From NCBI RefSeq assembly GCF_000833605.1, contig NZ_JXTG01000010.1, positions 1 to 64,000 on the forward strand: 64,000 nucleotides of DNA. The letters run 5' to 3'. A program made the translations under genes and the position numbers. Under the pieces are notes generated by a model. It was not told where the DNA came from. It saw only the letters and a program-made list of their open reading frames with translations, and did not search any database. Shown piece by piece: positions 26,519 to 34,638 of the stretch (position 1 is its first letter; each line of letters opens with the position of its first letter). Source of the DNA: Anoxybacillus ayderensis. Lineage in GTDB: Bacteria > Bacillota > Bacilli > Bacillales > Anoxybacillaceae.

Positions 26519-27952
26519 CATATTAAAGGAGCGATTTGGCTACGATTCGTTTCGCATCGGACAGAAAGAAATTATTGAAGATGTGCTTAACGGACGAAAT
26601 TGTGTCGCTATGCTTCCGACCGGTGGGGGAAAGTCGCTTTGCTATCAGCTTCCTGGCTACATATTGGACGGTAGTGTGCTAATTATTTCACCGCTCGTCT
26701 CCCTTATGGAAGACCAAGTACAACAGCTTAAAAACCGCGGCGAAAAACGTGTTGTCGCACTGAATCGTTTTCTTTCCTATCGGGAAAAAAAGACGTGCTA
26801 CATGAATTAGCATCGTACCGTTTTATTTATGCTTCGCCTGAAATTTTACAATCTCCTTTGCTCATTGAAGCGCTAACGCGTATAAACATTTCGTTGTTTG
26901 TTGTAGATGAAGCGCATTGTATTTCACAATGGGGACACGATTTTCGTCCGGATTTTTTAAAGCTCGGTCTTCTTCGTGAAACGCTCGGCAACCCGCCTTG
27001 TTTAGCGCTAACAGCAACCGCAACCTGTCAAGTGATTGATGACATTGTAGCAACGCTTCAACTTGATCAAGTGAAACAGCATATGTACCCACTTGATCGG
27101 ACGAACATTTGCTTATATGTTCAATACGTCCATACGTTAGAAGAGAAAATAGAAGTGTTAAAACAGCTTATCGCTATATTGCCTAAGCCAGGCATCGTTT
27201 ATGTATCGAGTCGGCAATGGGCAGAGACGTTAGCAAACATGTTACATGGAGATCATCGTGTTGGCTACTATCATGGAGGCATGGATGGCGAACAGCGGCT
27301 TCTTATTCAACAACAGTTCGTTTATGATCAGTTAGATGTCATTTGTTGTACGAATGCGTTTGGAATGGGTGTTGATAAACCGAACGTTCGCTTCGTCATT
27401 CATTTTCATTTGCCAACGCAACCGGAAGCATATTGGCAAGAAGTTGGACGCGCCGGGCGAGACGGAAAAGAAAGTATAGCGATATTATTGTATGCGCTAG
27501 GAGACGAACAACTTGGACAAGCGATGATCGATGCGGAATTTCCGACAAAAGAGCAAATCGTTTATGCGCTAGATGCTTTACGTCATGGACAGAAAGAGAC
27601 GGGATTAACAGATGTACAACAACGGCTTCTTTTATATTGGTTAGAACAAATGAATGCTCAAGAAGATATACACATATTAGCCAAACAACTGTATGCCTAT
27701 ATCGAGCAAAGAAAAAAAGAAAAAATGAACAAATGGATATTTATGCAACGATGGGTACACGAACAAACTTGTCGTCGGCGTGCGATGCTTTCCTATTTTG
27801 AACAACAACCACTTCCGAATGAACGTTGTTGTGACCGATGTGGTGCCCATATATACGTAAATGCTCCTGTGAAACATATTCCGCAAATGCGGTTGCGCCC
27901 GTGGCGCGAAGAGCTTCGTGCGATGTTTTCGATAAAGGTGGAGGACAAATGA
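26511..27952 (+). CDS. recQ: ATP-dependent DNA helicase RecQ, interrupted by a -1 type frameshift
   Basis: Two reading frames together encode a complete RecQ of about 480 residues. Frame one (26511-26810) holds Walker A L-P-T-G-G-G-K-S and ends at TAG 26808-26810; frame two (from the frameshift to 27952) holds D-E-A-H, the helicase C-terminal motifs ([16 protein letters not shown]) and a cysteine-rich zinc end. The break is at seven A residues, 26785-26791, and reads GAA-AAA-AAG in frame, so A-AAA-AAG is a perfect -1 slippery heptamer; slipping gives E-K-K-D-V-L-H-E-L with no residue lost. A small hairpin (TGCTA 26796-26800 with TAGCA 26808-26812) follows. Sequencing error, a true mutation, transcriptional slippage or recoding are all possible. 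Confidence 0.85.
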
Positions 27953-28539
27953 TTAAAAAACAAATCGAGATCGCCAATGAAATAAGTGAACAGGAAATAG
28001 TATATCACTTGTATTTCACACAAGCGCTTATTTTTCTTATTGCGCTCGCATTAGGCATATATTTATTTACCCCTGCAACATTTTTTGCGATATGGCAATG
28101 GGATGTGCGGGAAATATTATTATATGGTGGCGGTTGTGCAGCGCTCGTTCTTTTTGTCGATTTTTTACTCATTCGTTATGTGCCTGAACAGTGGTATGAT
28201 GATGGTGGGATTAACGAAAAGCTATTTCGTTCTCGCTCGGTTCCGCACATTTTTATTATGACTGCAATAATTGCATTTTGTGAAGAATTGTTATTTCGCG
28301 GTGTCATTCAGACGCACGTTGGCTTACTTTTTGCGAGCGTCATTTTCGGTTTATTGCATATTCGTTATTGGAGAAAATGGCTTCTTCTTGTTGCTGTCGT
28401 CAGTTTAAGTTTTTGGATTGGCTTTATATATGAATGGACGGGCAATTTATGGGTTACGATTTTTGCCCACTTTCTCATTGATTTTATTTTAGCGTTACAC
28501 ATTCGATATCGGACAAAAGAGGTGAATAACGATGCGTGA
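27949..28539 (+). CDS. ypbD: CPBP-family intramembrane metalloprotease YpbD
   Basis: A 196-residue polytopic membrane protein of the Rce1/CPBP (ABI) family. The catalytic motifs are intact: E-E-L-L-F-R-G near residue 105, F-G-L-L-H near residue 125 and H-F-L-I-D near residue 175. Substrate unknown. ATG overlaps the recQ stop (ATGA), so expression is coupled to RecQ frame two. The long upstream extension of this frame is not part of the gene. Confidence 0.85.
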   Translation: MIKKQIEIANEISEQEIVYHLYFTQALIFLIALALGIYLFTPATFFAIWQWDVREILLYGGGCAALVLFVDFLLIRYVPEQWYDDGGINEKLFRSRSVPHIFIMTAIIAFCEELLFRGVIQTHVGLLFASVIFGLLHIRYWRKWLLLVAVVSLSFWIGFIYEWTGNLWVTIFAHFLIDFILALHIRYRTKEVNNDA

Positions 28540-29053
28540 AGATCAAGCAGAAAACTTGAGAAAAAAAATGGAAAGTATCGATAAGCAACAAGAGAGCGAC
28601 GAACTTCATTTGCCACCACGAAGTGAAGTGCATAAAAAGAAAAAAACGAAATGGAAAATAAAACACCCACTCGTTCGCATTCTTGCGCTCTTTTTCGTTT
28701 TATTGCCGATTTCGATTTATAGCATATACCATTTAGTCGACAAACGCCCAATCCAAGTTGTGACGATTGATGACGAGAGTTATGAAACGATAGACGTCGA
28801 TCAACAAAAAGAAGAGATGCCACAACAAAAACCGCTCGAAAATGAAGCAAAGCAAGAGGAAGATGGATCCGATGAAACAGAGCCGTCTTTTATTTATCAT
28901 ACAGTACAAGAAAATGAAACGTTATATAGCATTGCGATGAAATATTACGGAAATGAAAAAGGAATGGACCTTATCAAAGAATGGAACCGTTTAACGAGCA
29001 CGAAGCTCCAAAAAGGACAAGTATTAAAAATCCCAAATATGAACGGAAAATAA
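28532..29053 (+). CDS. ypbE: LysM-domain membrane protein YpbE
   Basis: A 173-residue protein: basic cytoplasmic N-terminus (~45 residues), one membrane segment (~48-68), an acidic, glutamine-rich linker, and a C-terminal LysM peptidoglycan-binding domain (~122-170, Y-H-T-V-Q-E-N-E-T-L-Y-S-I-A ... L-K-I-P). It probably sits in the membrane with its LysM domain in the cell wall. Overlaps ypbD by 8 bases. Confidence 0.85.
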   Translation: MREDQAENLRKKMESIDKQQESDELHLPPRSEVHKKKKTKWKIKHPLVRILALFFVLLPISIYSIYHLVDKRPIQVVTIDDESYETIDVDQQKEEMPQQKPLENEAKQEEDGSDETEPSFIYHTVQENETLYSIAMKYYGNEKGMDLIKEWNRLTSTKLQKGQVLKIPNMNGK

Positions 29054-29113
29054 GGTATACACCTCTGCCGATGGACATACAATCGTAGTAAAACACGATC
29101 GGTAGGGGTGGCT

Positions 29114-29551
29114 ATGATTTTCCCAATGGAATTAGATGAAGTGACAAAAGTCATTTTACAGCGCATCATCGCTCACAAAAAAGAATGGGACGATATGAAA
29201 AAAAGAATGAAGTGGTCATTCAGTTTATTTTTATTTTCTCTCGCTTTATTTGGAATGTATGTATATCAAACGGTTTTCGTTTTACATCGTACGTCTGTGG
29301 AGCGAGTCGTGATGGCTCTTATTGACGAACGTATTTTTTGGTTTGTTGCATTTATTTCATCATTTGGCTGGCTCGTCTCTTTTTATAAAAAGAAAAGCGA
29401 AAAAGCGGAGCAAGATTTTCATGCACTCCGCTGCGAGTTGATTCAAAAAAGTAGCGAGTTACTTCAAAAAGAAACATGGGAAAAACGACATATTCTTTAT
29501 GCTTGGCTAAAAGATAAATATGATATTTCGCTTTACCATGAAAATAAGTGA
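29114..29551 (+). CDS. ypbF: YpbF family membrane protein
   Basis: A 145-residue protein with two hydrophobic segments (~residues 36-56 and ~75-93) and a long, charged C-terminal helix. Its place between ypbE and ypbG, and its size, match B. subtilis YpbF; function unknown. Start choice is uncertain: ATG 29114 is close behind AGGGGTGG, GTG 29108 and ATG 29126 are also in frame. Confidence 0.7.
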   Translation: MIFPMELDEVTKVILQRIIAHKKEWDDMKKRMKWSFSLFLFSLALFGMYVYQTVFVLHRTSVERVVMALIDERIFWFVAFISSFGWLVSFYKKKSEKAEQDFHALRCELIQKSSELLQKETWEKRHILYAWLKDKYDISLYHENK

Positions 29552-29596
29552 CCACATGCTCTCTCGTTTCATACAGTGAGAAAAGGAGGGAGACAT

Positions 29597-29971
29597 ATGT
29601 GGCTTTTTTTAATCATTGGTTTGACTTGTGGTTATTTTATGATTGCTTGGACGCCAACAGTGGAACCATTTGAACTTGAATTGCTTTTGACCGATATGAT
29701 TTTTGATCCAATGAAAACATTTTTTGCGCTTGTTAGTTTTTTGATCGGTTTTATCGCCAATGCTGTTTTAATTCGCACGGCCATTTGGCATACGTTACGG
29801 GCATGGCGAAAGGAGACGATGAATCAAAAAGAATGTTTTCTTTCGTACAGTGTTTTGCTAACGTTTATGATATTAGCAGCCATTGATGTGAAAAAAACGG
29901 TCATTTTTTTTCTCTTTTCTTTCGTATATGGTATGATGTCAATGAGTGTATACAAAGAGAGGGAAAATTGA
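29597..29971 (+). CDS. hypothetical membrane protein, 124 aa
   Basis: Three hydrophobic segments (about residues 2-20, 42-62 and 83-118). ATG 29597 follows a strong AAAGGAGGGAG. I do not recognise a family, and B. subtilis has nothing between ypbF and ypbG to my knowledge. It ends 2 bases before ypbG and is probably co-transcribed with it. Confidence 0.7.
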   Translation: MWLFLIIGLTCGYFMIAWTPTVEPFELELLLTDMIFDPMKTFFALVSFLIGFIANAVLIRTAIWHTLRAWRKETMNQKECFLSYSVLLTFMILAAIDVKKTVIFFLFSFVYGMMSMSVYKEREN

Positions 29972-29972
29972 A

Positions 29973-30734
29973 ATGATGTATGTTGTCATAGCGTTCGTTA
30001 GCTTCATCATATACATGTGGATCGAAGCGCATCGCAATCGGATCATTGTTCAGTCATTATCGTTTCCGACATTTCCGGAAAGCTTTTCTCGGTTTCGTAT
30101 TTTCTTTATTTCAGATATTCATCGACGGCGTTTATCCGAAACGTTCATTCGCTCGTTGAAAGGAAAAGTCGATCTTGTTGTCATCGGCGGAGATTTAACA
30201 GAAAAAGGAGTACCGTTCTCACGTGTCAAACAAAACATTGAATGGTTAAAGCAGCTCGGCCCTGTTTATTTTGTTTGGGGAAATAATGATTATGAAGTAG
30301 ATTACCATGAATTAGATGCCCTATTGCTTGAAAGTGGTGTGAAAATATTAGATAATACGGCGGTCATATTTGAAAGTGAGCAAGGTGATCGCATCGCTTT
30401 ACTTGGTGTGGACGATATGAATAAAAGGCGAGATCGGCTTGATTTGGCGTTAAGTGATGCGGGCGATGCGACGTTTCGCATCGTTGTTAGTCATGATCCG
30501 CGCATCATTCAAAAAATAACGCCAGAACATAACATTTCTCTCGTTTTAAGCGGACATACGCACGGTGGGCAAATTCGTTTCGGTCCGTTTGGTTTATATG
30601 AAAAAGGACGTTTACAAAACGTGAATGGAACGATGCTACTTGTTAGCAACGGATATGGAACAACGACGCTTCCGCTTCGTTTAGGTGCGCGTGCGGAGAC
30701 GCATTTGATCGAGTTAGAACATAAAAAAGGTTAA
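29973..30734 (+). CDS. ypbG: Membrane-anchored metallophosphoesterase YpbG
   Basis: A 253-residue calcineurin-like phosphoesterase with an N-terminal membrane segment (~1-16). Metal-binding motifs: I-S-D-I-H, G-G-D-L-T, G-N-N-D, V-S-H-D-P and S-G-H-T-H-G-G-Q, all intact. The family includes UDP-diacylglucosamine and other phosphodiesterases, so the substrate is open. Two adjacent ATG codons (29973, 29976) are possible starts. Confidence 0.88.
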   Translation: MMYVVIAFVSFIIYMWIEAHRNRIIVQSLSFPTFPESFSRFRIFFISDIHRRRLSETFIRSLKGKVDLVVIGGDLTEKGVPFSRVKQNIEWLKQLGPVYFVWGNNDYEVDYHELDALLLESGVKILDNTAVIFESEQGDRIALLGVDDMNKRRDRLDLALSDAGDATFRIVVSHDPRIIQKITPEHNISLVLSGHTHGGQIRFGPFGLYEKGRLQNVNGTMLLVSNGYGTTTLPLRLGARAETHLIELEHKKG

Positions 30735-30751
30735 GCAAAACTTATACAAAT

Positions 30752-30781
30752 TTTACACACCTCCCTCATGTTCGCTATAAT
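30752..30781 (+). promoter_or_regulatory. Sigma-A promoter of the CarH-like regulator gene
   Basis: TTTACA (30752-30757), 18-base spacer, perfect TATAAT (30776-30781), 36 bases before the start codon. The regulator may act here on its own gene. Confidence 0.72.
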
Positions 30782-30816
30782 GTTGACAGAATGATGCGAA
30801 AGATGGAGGATTTTAT

Positions 30817-31737
30817 ATGTCAACGCAAGAAGGAAAGTATAATGTCAAAGCCGTATCAAATATGTTAGGCATTCAGCCTGGGACGTTACGAGCATGGGAG
30901 CGTCGTTATCAAATCATCGCTCCACCGCGCAATGAAGCTGGGCATCGGCTATATACGGAGGAACAAGTCCAAATATTAAAATGGCTTGTTGATAAAGTGA
31001 ATCAAGGTTTTACGATTAGTCAAGCCGTATCTCTCTTAGAACAACAACCTTCTGACGTGCGCGTGCAAGCAGAAGATCATGTGACTGGGCTTCGCGAACG
31101 TTTGTTGCAAACTCTTTTATCGTTTGAAGAGTGGACAGCGCATGAATTGCTAAATGAGGCGTTCAGTTTATATACGGTTGAAAAAGTGGCAATTGATATA
31201 TTAGGTCCGCTTCTTGTACGGATCGGGGACTTATGGGAAAACGGAAAAATTACGAGCGCTCATGAACATTTCGCCTCTGCTTTTTTACGTTCACGACTTG
31301 GAATGGCTTTTTCTATGCTACCCGTTAATCGTTTGTTACCAAAAACAATTTCAGTTTGCGGGCCAAATGAATGGCATGAACTTGGGCTGCTTATTTTTAC
31401 CTTATACTTACGCAGAAGAGGATACGAAACGATTTATTTAGGGGCAAGTATTGACCAAAAGGACTTACCTGTTGTCATTGATGAAGTGAAGCCATCTTAT
31501 ATATTTTTATCGTGCACGTTACAACAAAACGTACAGGCGACGCTACAACTTGTCGATCAATTGAAACAAACGTATCCATCTATTCGTATTGGAGTAGGTG
31601 GACGGGCGTTTGATGAAGTGGATGAGCAAATAAAAAAAACGTACGGTGCTCATTTTCTTGGACAATCAAAAGAACAATGGGACGAATGGCTAAAATCGAA
31701 TGAAAAATACTTGTCTAAAAGGGAGAAAACGATGTAA
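30817..31737 (+). CDS. MerR-family regulator with cobalamin-binding domain (CarH/LitR-like)
   Basis: A 306-residue protein: MerR winged helix (residues ~8-75, with the typical G-T-L-R-A-W-E-R-R-Y), a helical cap domain (~90-175) and a Rossmann B12-binding domain (~176-290). It keeps the residues that define the AdoCbl photoreceptors CarH and LitR: Trp140 spaced nine residues before Glu150-His151, and Glu185-x-His187-x-x-Gly190, whose histidine is the lower cobalt ligand. In known members AdoCbl binding in the dark causes tetramer formation and repression, and light breaks the Co-C bond. Targets are usually carotenoid genes, absent from this window. It splits ypbG from mecB relative to B. subtilis. 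RBS GGAGG before ATG. Confidence 0.85.
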   Translation: MSTQEGKYNVKAVSNMLGIQPGTLRAWERRYQIIAPPRNEAGHRLYTEEQVQILKWLVDKVNQGFTISQAVSLLEQQPSDVRVQAEDHVTGLRERLLQTLLSFEEWTAHELLNEAFSLYTVEKVAIDILGPLLVRIGDLWENGKITSAHEHFASAFLRSRLGMAFSMLPVNRLLPKTISVCGPNEWHELGLLIFTLYLRRRGYETIYLGASIDQKDLPVVIDEVKPSYIFLSCTLQQNVQATLQLVDQLKQTYPSIRIGVGGRAFDEVDEQIKKTYGAHFLGQSKEQWDEWLKSNEKYLSKREKTM

Positions 31738-31748
31738 ACTCATTAGTA

Positions 31749-31780
31749 ATATGACGAACGTTTTTATGCGTTCGTCATAT
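31749..31780. promoter_or_regulatory. Perfect inverted repeat between the CarH-like gene and mecB
   Basis: ATATGACGAACG (31749-31760) and CGTTCGTCATAT (31769-31780) are perfect 12-base arms around an 8-base loop. No T run follows on the plus strand, so it is a poor intrinsic terminator and could be an operator or a processed hairpin. Confidence 0.7.
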
Positions 31781-31818
31781 GCTAACAGTAAAGTCTGTGT
31801 AGGTAAGGAGGGATGTTT

Positions 31819-32406
31819 ATGCGGCTTGAACGCTTAAACTACAATAAAATTAAAATATTCCTCACATTTGACGATTTAGTCGAGCGCGGTTTAACGAAAG
31901 AAGATTTATGGAAAGATACGTTCAAAGTGCATGAGCTATTTCGTGATATGATTGAGGAAGCAAGTGAAGAGCTCGGCTTTGAAATTAACGGGTCGGTCGC
32001 TGTGGAAGTGTACTCTTTACCGGCACAGGGGATGGTTGTCATCGTAACGAGCGAAGGTGAGATGACAGATGAGGAAGACGAGTTTAGCGATGATTATATT
32101 GAAATGCAAGTCACGCTAGATGAAAGCGATGATATATTTTTCGAATTTCAAACGTTTGAAGATGTTATCCAATTAGCGACGCGTCTCTATTCGCTCGGTT
32201 GCCATGGTGGCTCGCTTTACAGTTATGAAGGACGCTTTTATTTACATTTTGCTGAATCTGTCATTCAAACAGATAACTTTGTTGCCATTTTGGCTGAATA
32301 TGGTAGTCCGTCCACATTAACGATTTATCGTGTCGAAGAGTACGGGAAAAAATTGATCGCAAATGAAGCGATCGCCCAGCTATATCAATACTTTGTGAAA
32401 AAATAA
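31819..32406 (+). CDS. mecB: Adaptor protein MecB (YpbH), MecA family
   Basis: A 195-residue MecA paralogue that delivers substrates to ClpC and is, in B. subtilis, the YpbH/MecB adaptor. N-terminal target-recognition domain (M-R-L-E-R-L-N-Y-N-K-I-K-I-F), an acidic linker (T-D-E-E-D-E-F) near residue 80, and a C-terminal ClpC-binding domain (~105-195). ATG 31819 with AAGGAGGGATG upstream. Location before gudB follows B. subtilis. Confidence 0.9.
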   Translation: MRLERLNYNKIKIFLTFDDLVERGLTKEDLWKDTFKVHELFRDMIEEASEELGFEINGSVAVEVYSLPAQGMVVIVTSEGEMTDEEDEFSDDYIEMQVTLDESDDIFFEFQTFEDVIQLATRLYSLGCHGGSLYSYEGRFYLHFAESVIQTDNFVAILAEYGSPSTLTIYRVEEYGKKLIANEAIAQLYQYFVKK

Positions 32407-32436
32407 CCTTCGCTCACACGCGAAGGTTATTTTTAA
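32402..32436. terminator. Bidirectional terminator between mecB and bshB2
   Basis: AATAACCTTCG (32402-32412) and CGAAGGTTATT (32421-32431) form a perfect 11-bp stem; T run on the plus side. It overlaps the mecB stop and ends next to the converging bshB2 stop. Confidence 0.9.
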
Positions 32437-33119
32437 AATGGATAAGGTGGCTCGCTTTCTTTTGACCATGCGCGGATGAAGTATTCGCGATTTTGAAACT
32501 TATGAAACGAATCATGATGAACAGTTGGAAATACACGTTCGACCGATAAATGTTGCGTACGGTGCGCGAGCAGCGCTTGACGCACTTTTTTTGCCTCTTC
32601 ATCTGTAAACGTGAAGACAATATCAATATTTTCAATCGGATCACCGTAGCGATCCGGACGACCGACGACAGTCACGTAATATAGCTGTTCTACGATATGA
32701 TCCATTGCTTTGACCGCTTGATACGTTGCTCGTTGAATAGCTTGATGGTCTCGATGACCGGAAATGCCGTGTGGCGGAAACGTAACGACAACGGACGGCT
32801 TATATTGTTCAATGATATGACAAATCGAATCGACAAGTTGTTTTTCATATTCAGGCAGCTTCCCATCTGGATATGTACCAGTAATGACATGATCGACGCC
32901 TAAAATCACTGTCGCCTGTTCTAATTCTTTTTTACGTACGTGAGGTAGTTCTTCTTTTGTACAAACCGGTGGATTCCCACATTTTCCTGCATCGCCAAGC
33001 GTGGCGCTATATACAATGGTTTCCACATCTTCACGTTTCGCTAATGAAGCAAGCAACCCTCCAACAGTAAACGTTTCGTCATCCGGATGTGCAAAGCAAA
33101 ATAAAATTCGCTTTTTCAT
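32433..33119 (-). CDS. bshB2: Bacillithiol biosynthesis deacetylase BshB2
   Basis: A 228-residue zinc-dependent LmbE-like deacetylase that removes the acetyl group from GlcNAc-malate in bacillithiol synthesis. The zinc motif A-H-P-D-D-E lies at residues ~10-15, followed by G-I-S-G-H-R-D-H with the third ligand. The sequence resembles the BshB2 (YojG) branch. The frame continues far upstream but ATG 33119 has AAAGGGGCG before it. Its neighbour across gudB, ypdA, belongs to the same thiol system. Confidence 0.88.
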   Translation of the reverse strand: MKKRILFCFAHPDDETFTVGGLLASLAKREDVETIVYSATLGDAGKCGNPPVCTKEELPHVRKKELEQATVILGVDHVITGTYPDGKLPEYEKQLVDSICHIIEQYKPSVVVTFPPHGISGHRDHQAIQRATYQAVKAMDHIVEQLYYVTVVGRPDRYGDPIENIDIVFTFTDEEAKKVRQALLAHRTQHLSVERVFPTVHHDSFHKFQNREYFIRAWSKESEPPYPF

Positions 33120-33147
33120 TTTTTCGCCCCTTTCTATGCGTACACTC

Positions 33148-33176
33148 ATTATATCTCTTTCGTATAATGATGTGAA
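33148..33176 (-). promoter_or_regulatory. Sigma-A promoter of bshB2
   Basis: Minus-strand TTCACA (33171-33176) and perfect TATAAT (33148-33153), 17-base spacer. Confidence 0.72.
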
Positions 33177-33190
33177 TGAGCGATTTTTTT

Positions 33191-33204
33191 TGAAAACGAT
33201 TACA
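33191..33204. promoter_or_regulatory. CcpA catabolite-responsive element (cre)
   Basis: TGAAAACGATTACA matches every defined position of the consensus TGWNANCGNTNWCA. It lies 21 bases upstream of the gudB -35 and 15 bases upstream of the bshB2 -35, so CcpA could act on either divergent gene; repression of glutamate dehydrogenase by good carbon sources is known for rocG in B. subtilis. Confidence 0.7.
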
Positions 33205-33224
33205 AAAAATCGATAAAAACTTCT

Positions 33225-33252
33225 TTGCATATGCGCATAGAAGGTGTATACT
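33225..33252 (+). promoter_or_regulatory. Sigma-A promoter of gudB
   Basis: TTGCAT (33225-33230), 16-base spacer, TATACT (33247-33252), about 50 bases before the start codon. Confidence 0.65.
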
Positions 33253-33303
33253 ATGACATGAAGGGCGGACAATATTTTACAAAAGGTCATGGGAGGTTTA
33301 CAA

Positions 33304-34569
33304 ATGGTAGCCGAAAAGCATACCAACGAAGAAAAACATGATGTCCTACGAGCGACGCAAATCGTCATACATAGAGCGCTTGAAAAGCTCGGATATCCTG
33401 AAGAAGTATACGAGCTGTTAAAAGAGCCGTTGCGCATGTTAACGGTGAAAATTCCGGTGCGCATGGACGATGGCTCAGTGAAAGTGTTTACTGGCTACCG
33501 TGCACAGCATAACGATGCGGTCGGTCCAACTAAAGGGGGTATTCGCTTTCACCCGAACGTAACAGAACGCGAAGTGAAAGCACTTTCCATTTGGATGAGT
33601 TTAAAATGTGGCATTGTTGATTTACCGTATGGCGGTGGAAAAGGTGGAATCGTATGTGATCCGCGTACAATGTCATTCCGTGAGCTAGAGAGACTCAGTC
33701 GTGGTTACGTTCGCGCCATTAGCCAAATCGTTGGTCCAACAAAAGATATTCCTGCGCCCGATGTGTTTACAAACTCACAAATTATGGCGTGGATGATGGA
33801 TGAATATAGCCGCATTGACGAATTTAACTCGCCGGGGTTCATCACCGGAAAACCGCTTGTGTTAGGTGGTTCGCACGGTCGTGAAACGGCTACGGCCAAA
33901 GGGGTTACGATTTGTATTCGTGAAGCAGCGAAAAAGCGCGGCATTGACTTAAAAGGCGCGCGTGTTGTTGTGCAAGGATTCGGTAACGCTGGAAGCTATT
34001 TAGCGAAATTTATGCACGATGCGGGAGCGAAAGTGATCGGCATTTCTGATGCATACGGCGGTTTATATGATCCAAACGGTCTTGACATTGATTACTTATT
34101 AGATCGTCGCGACAGCTTTGGTACGGTGACGAAACTATTTAAAAATACAATTACAAATAAAGAGTTGCTTGAGTTAGATTGTGATATTTTAGTTCCAGCA
34201 GCGATTGAAAATCAAATTACAGAAGAAAATGCGCACAACATTAAAGCGAAAATTGTCGTTGAAGCCGCAAACGGTCCGACAACATTAGAAGCGACAGAAA
34301 TTTTAACAGAACGCGGAATTTTAATTGTTCCTGACGTCCTAGCAAGCGCTGGCGGAGTTACCGTTTCTTACTTTGAATGGGTACAAAACAACCAAGGTTA
34401 TTATTGGACGGAAGAAGAAGTAGAAGAAAAGCTCGAAAAAGTGATGGTAAAAGCGTTCAATAACGTATATGAAACGTCGCAAACACGTCGCGTCGATATG
34501 CGTTTAGCTGCATATATGGTCGGGGTGCGGAAAATGGCGGAAGCTTGCCGTTTCCGTGGCTGGATTTAA
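33304..34569 (+). CDS. gudB: NAD-specific glutamate dehydrogenase
   Basis: A 421-residue hexameric-type glutamate dehydrogenase converting glutamate to 2-oxoglutarate and ammonium. The G-G-x-R-F-H-P and P-Y-G-G-G-K-G-G motifs with the catalytic lysine region, and the NAD-binding G-F-G-N-A-G, are intact. There is no in-frame duplication at the active site such as that which inactivates gudB in B. subtilis 168. The ATG at 33304 follows GGGAGGTTT; an ATG at 33289 lies upstream of that site. Flanked by ypdA as in B. subtilis, so gudB rather than rocG by position. Confidence 0.92.
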   Translation: MVAEKHTNEEKHDVLRATQIVIHRALEKLGYPEEVYELLKEPLRMLTVKIPVRMDDGSVKVFTGYRAQHNDAVGPTKGGIRFHPNVTEREVKALSIWMSLKCGIVDLPYGGGKGGIVCDPRTMSFRELERLSRGYVRAISQIVGPTKDIPAPDVFTNSQIMAWMMDEYSRIDEFNSPGFITGKPLVLGGSHGRETATAKGVTICIREAAKKRGIDLKGARVVVQGFGNAGSYLAKFMHDAGAKVIGISDAYGGLYDPNGLDIDYLLDRRDSFGTVTKLFKNTITNKELLELDCDILVPAAIENQITEENAHNIKAKIVVEAANGPTTLEATEILTERGILIVPDVLASAGGVTVSYFEWVQNNQGYYWTEEEVEEKLEKVMVKAFNNVYETSQTRRVDMRLAAYMVGVRKMAEACRFRGWI

Positions 34570-34584
34570 TATTTGCACGAATGC

Positions 34585-34620
34585 GAAAAATCTCCTATCA
34601 TTGTATGATAGGAGATTTTT
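34585..34620 (+). terminator. Intrinsic terminator after gudB
   Basis: AAAAATCTCCTATCA pairs perfectly with TGATAGGAGATTTTT, short TTGTA loop, ending in T residues. Confidence 0.92.
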
Positions 34621-34638
34621 CATTGAGGTGAGCGTCAA

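Noticed and set aside
33120-33464. 115-residue upstream extension of bshB2
   Set aside because: It would cross the bshB2 promoter, the cre site and the start of gudB; the LmbE-type zinc motif sits right after the ATG at 33119.
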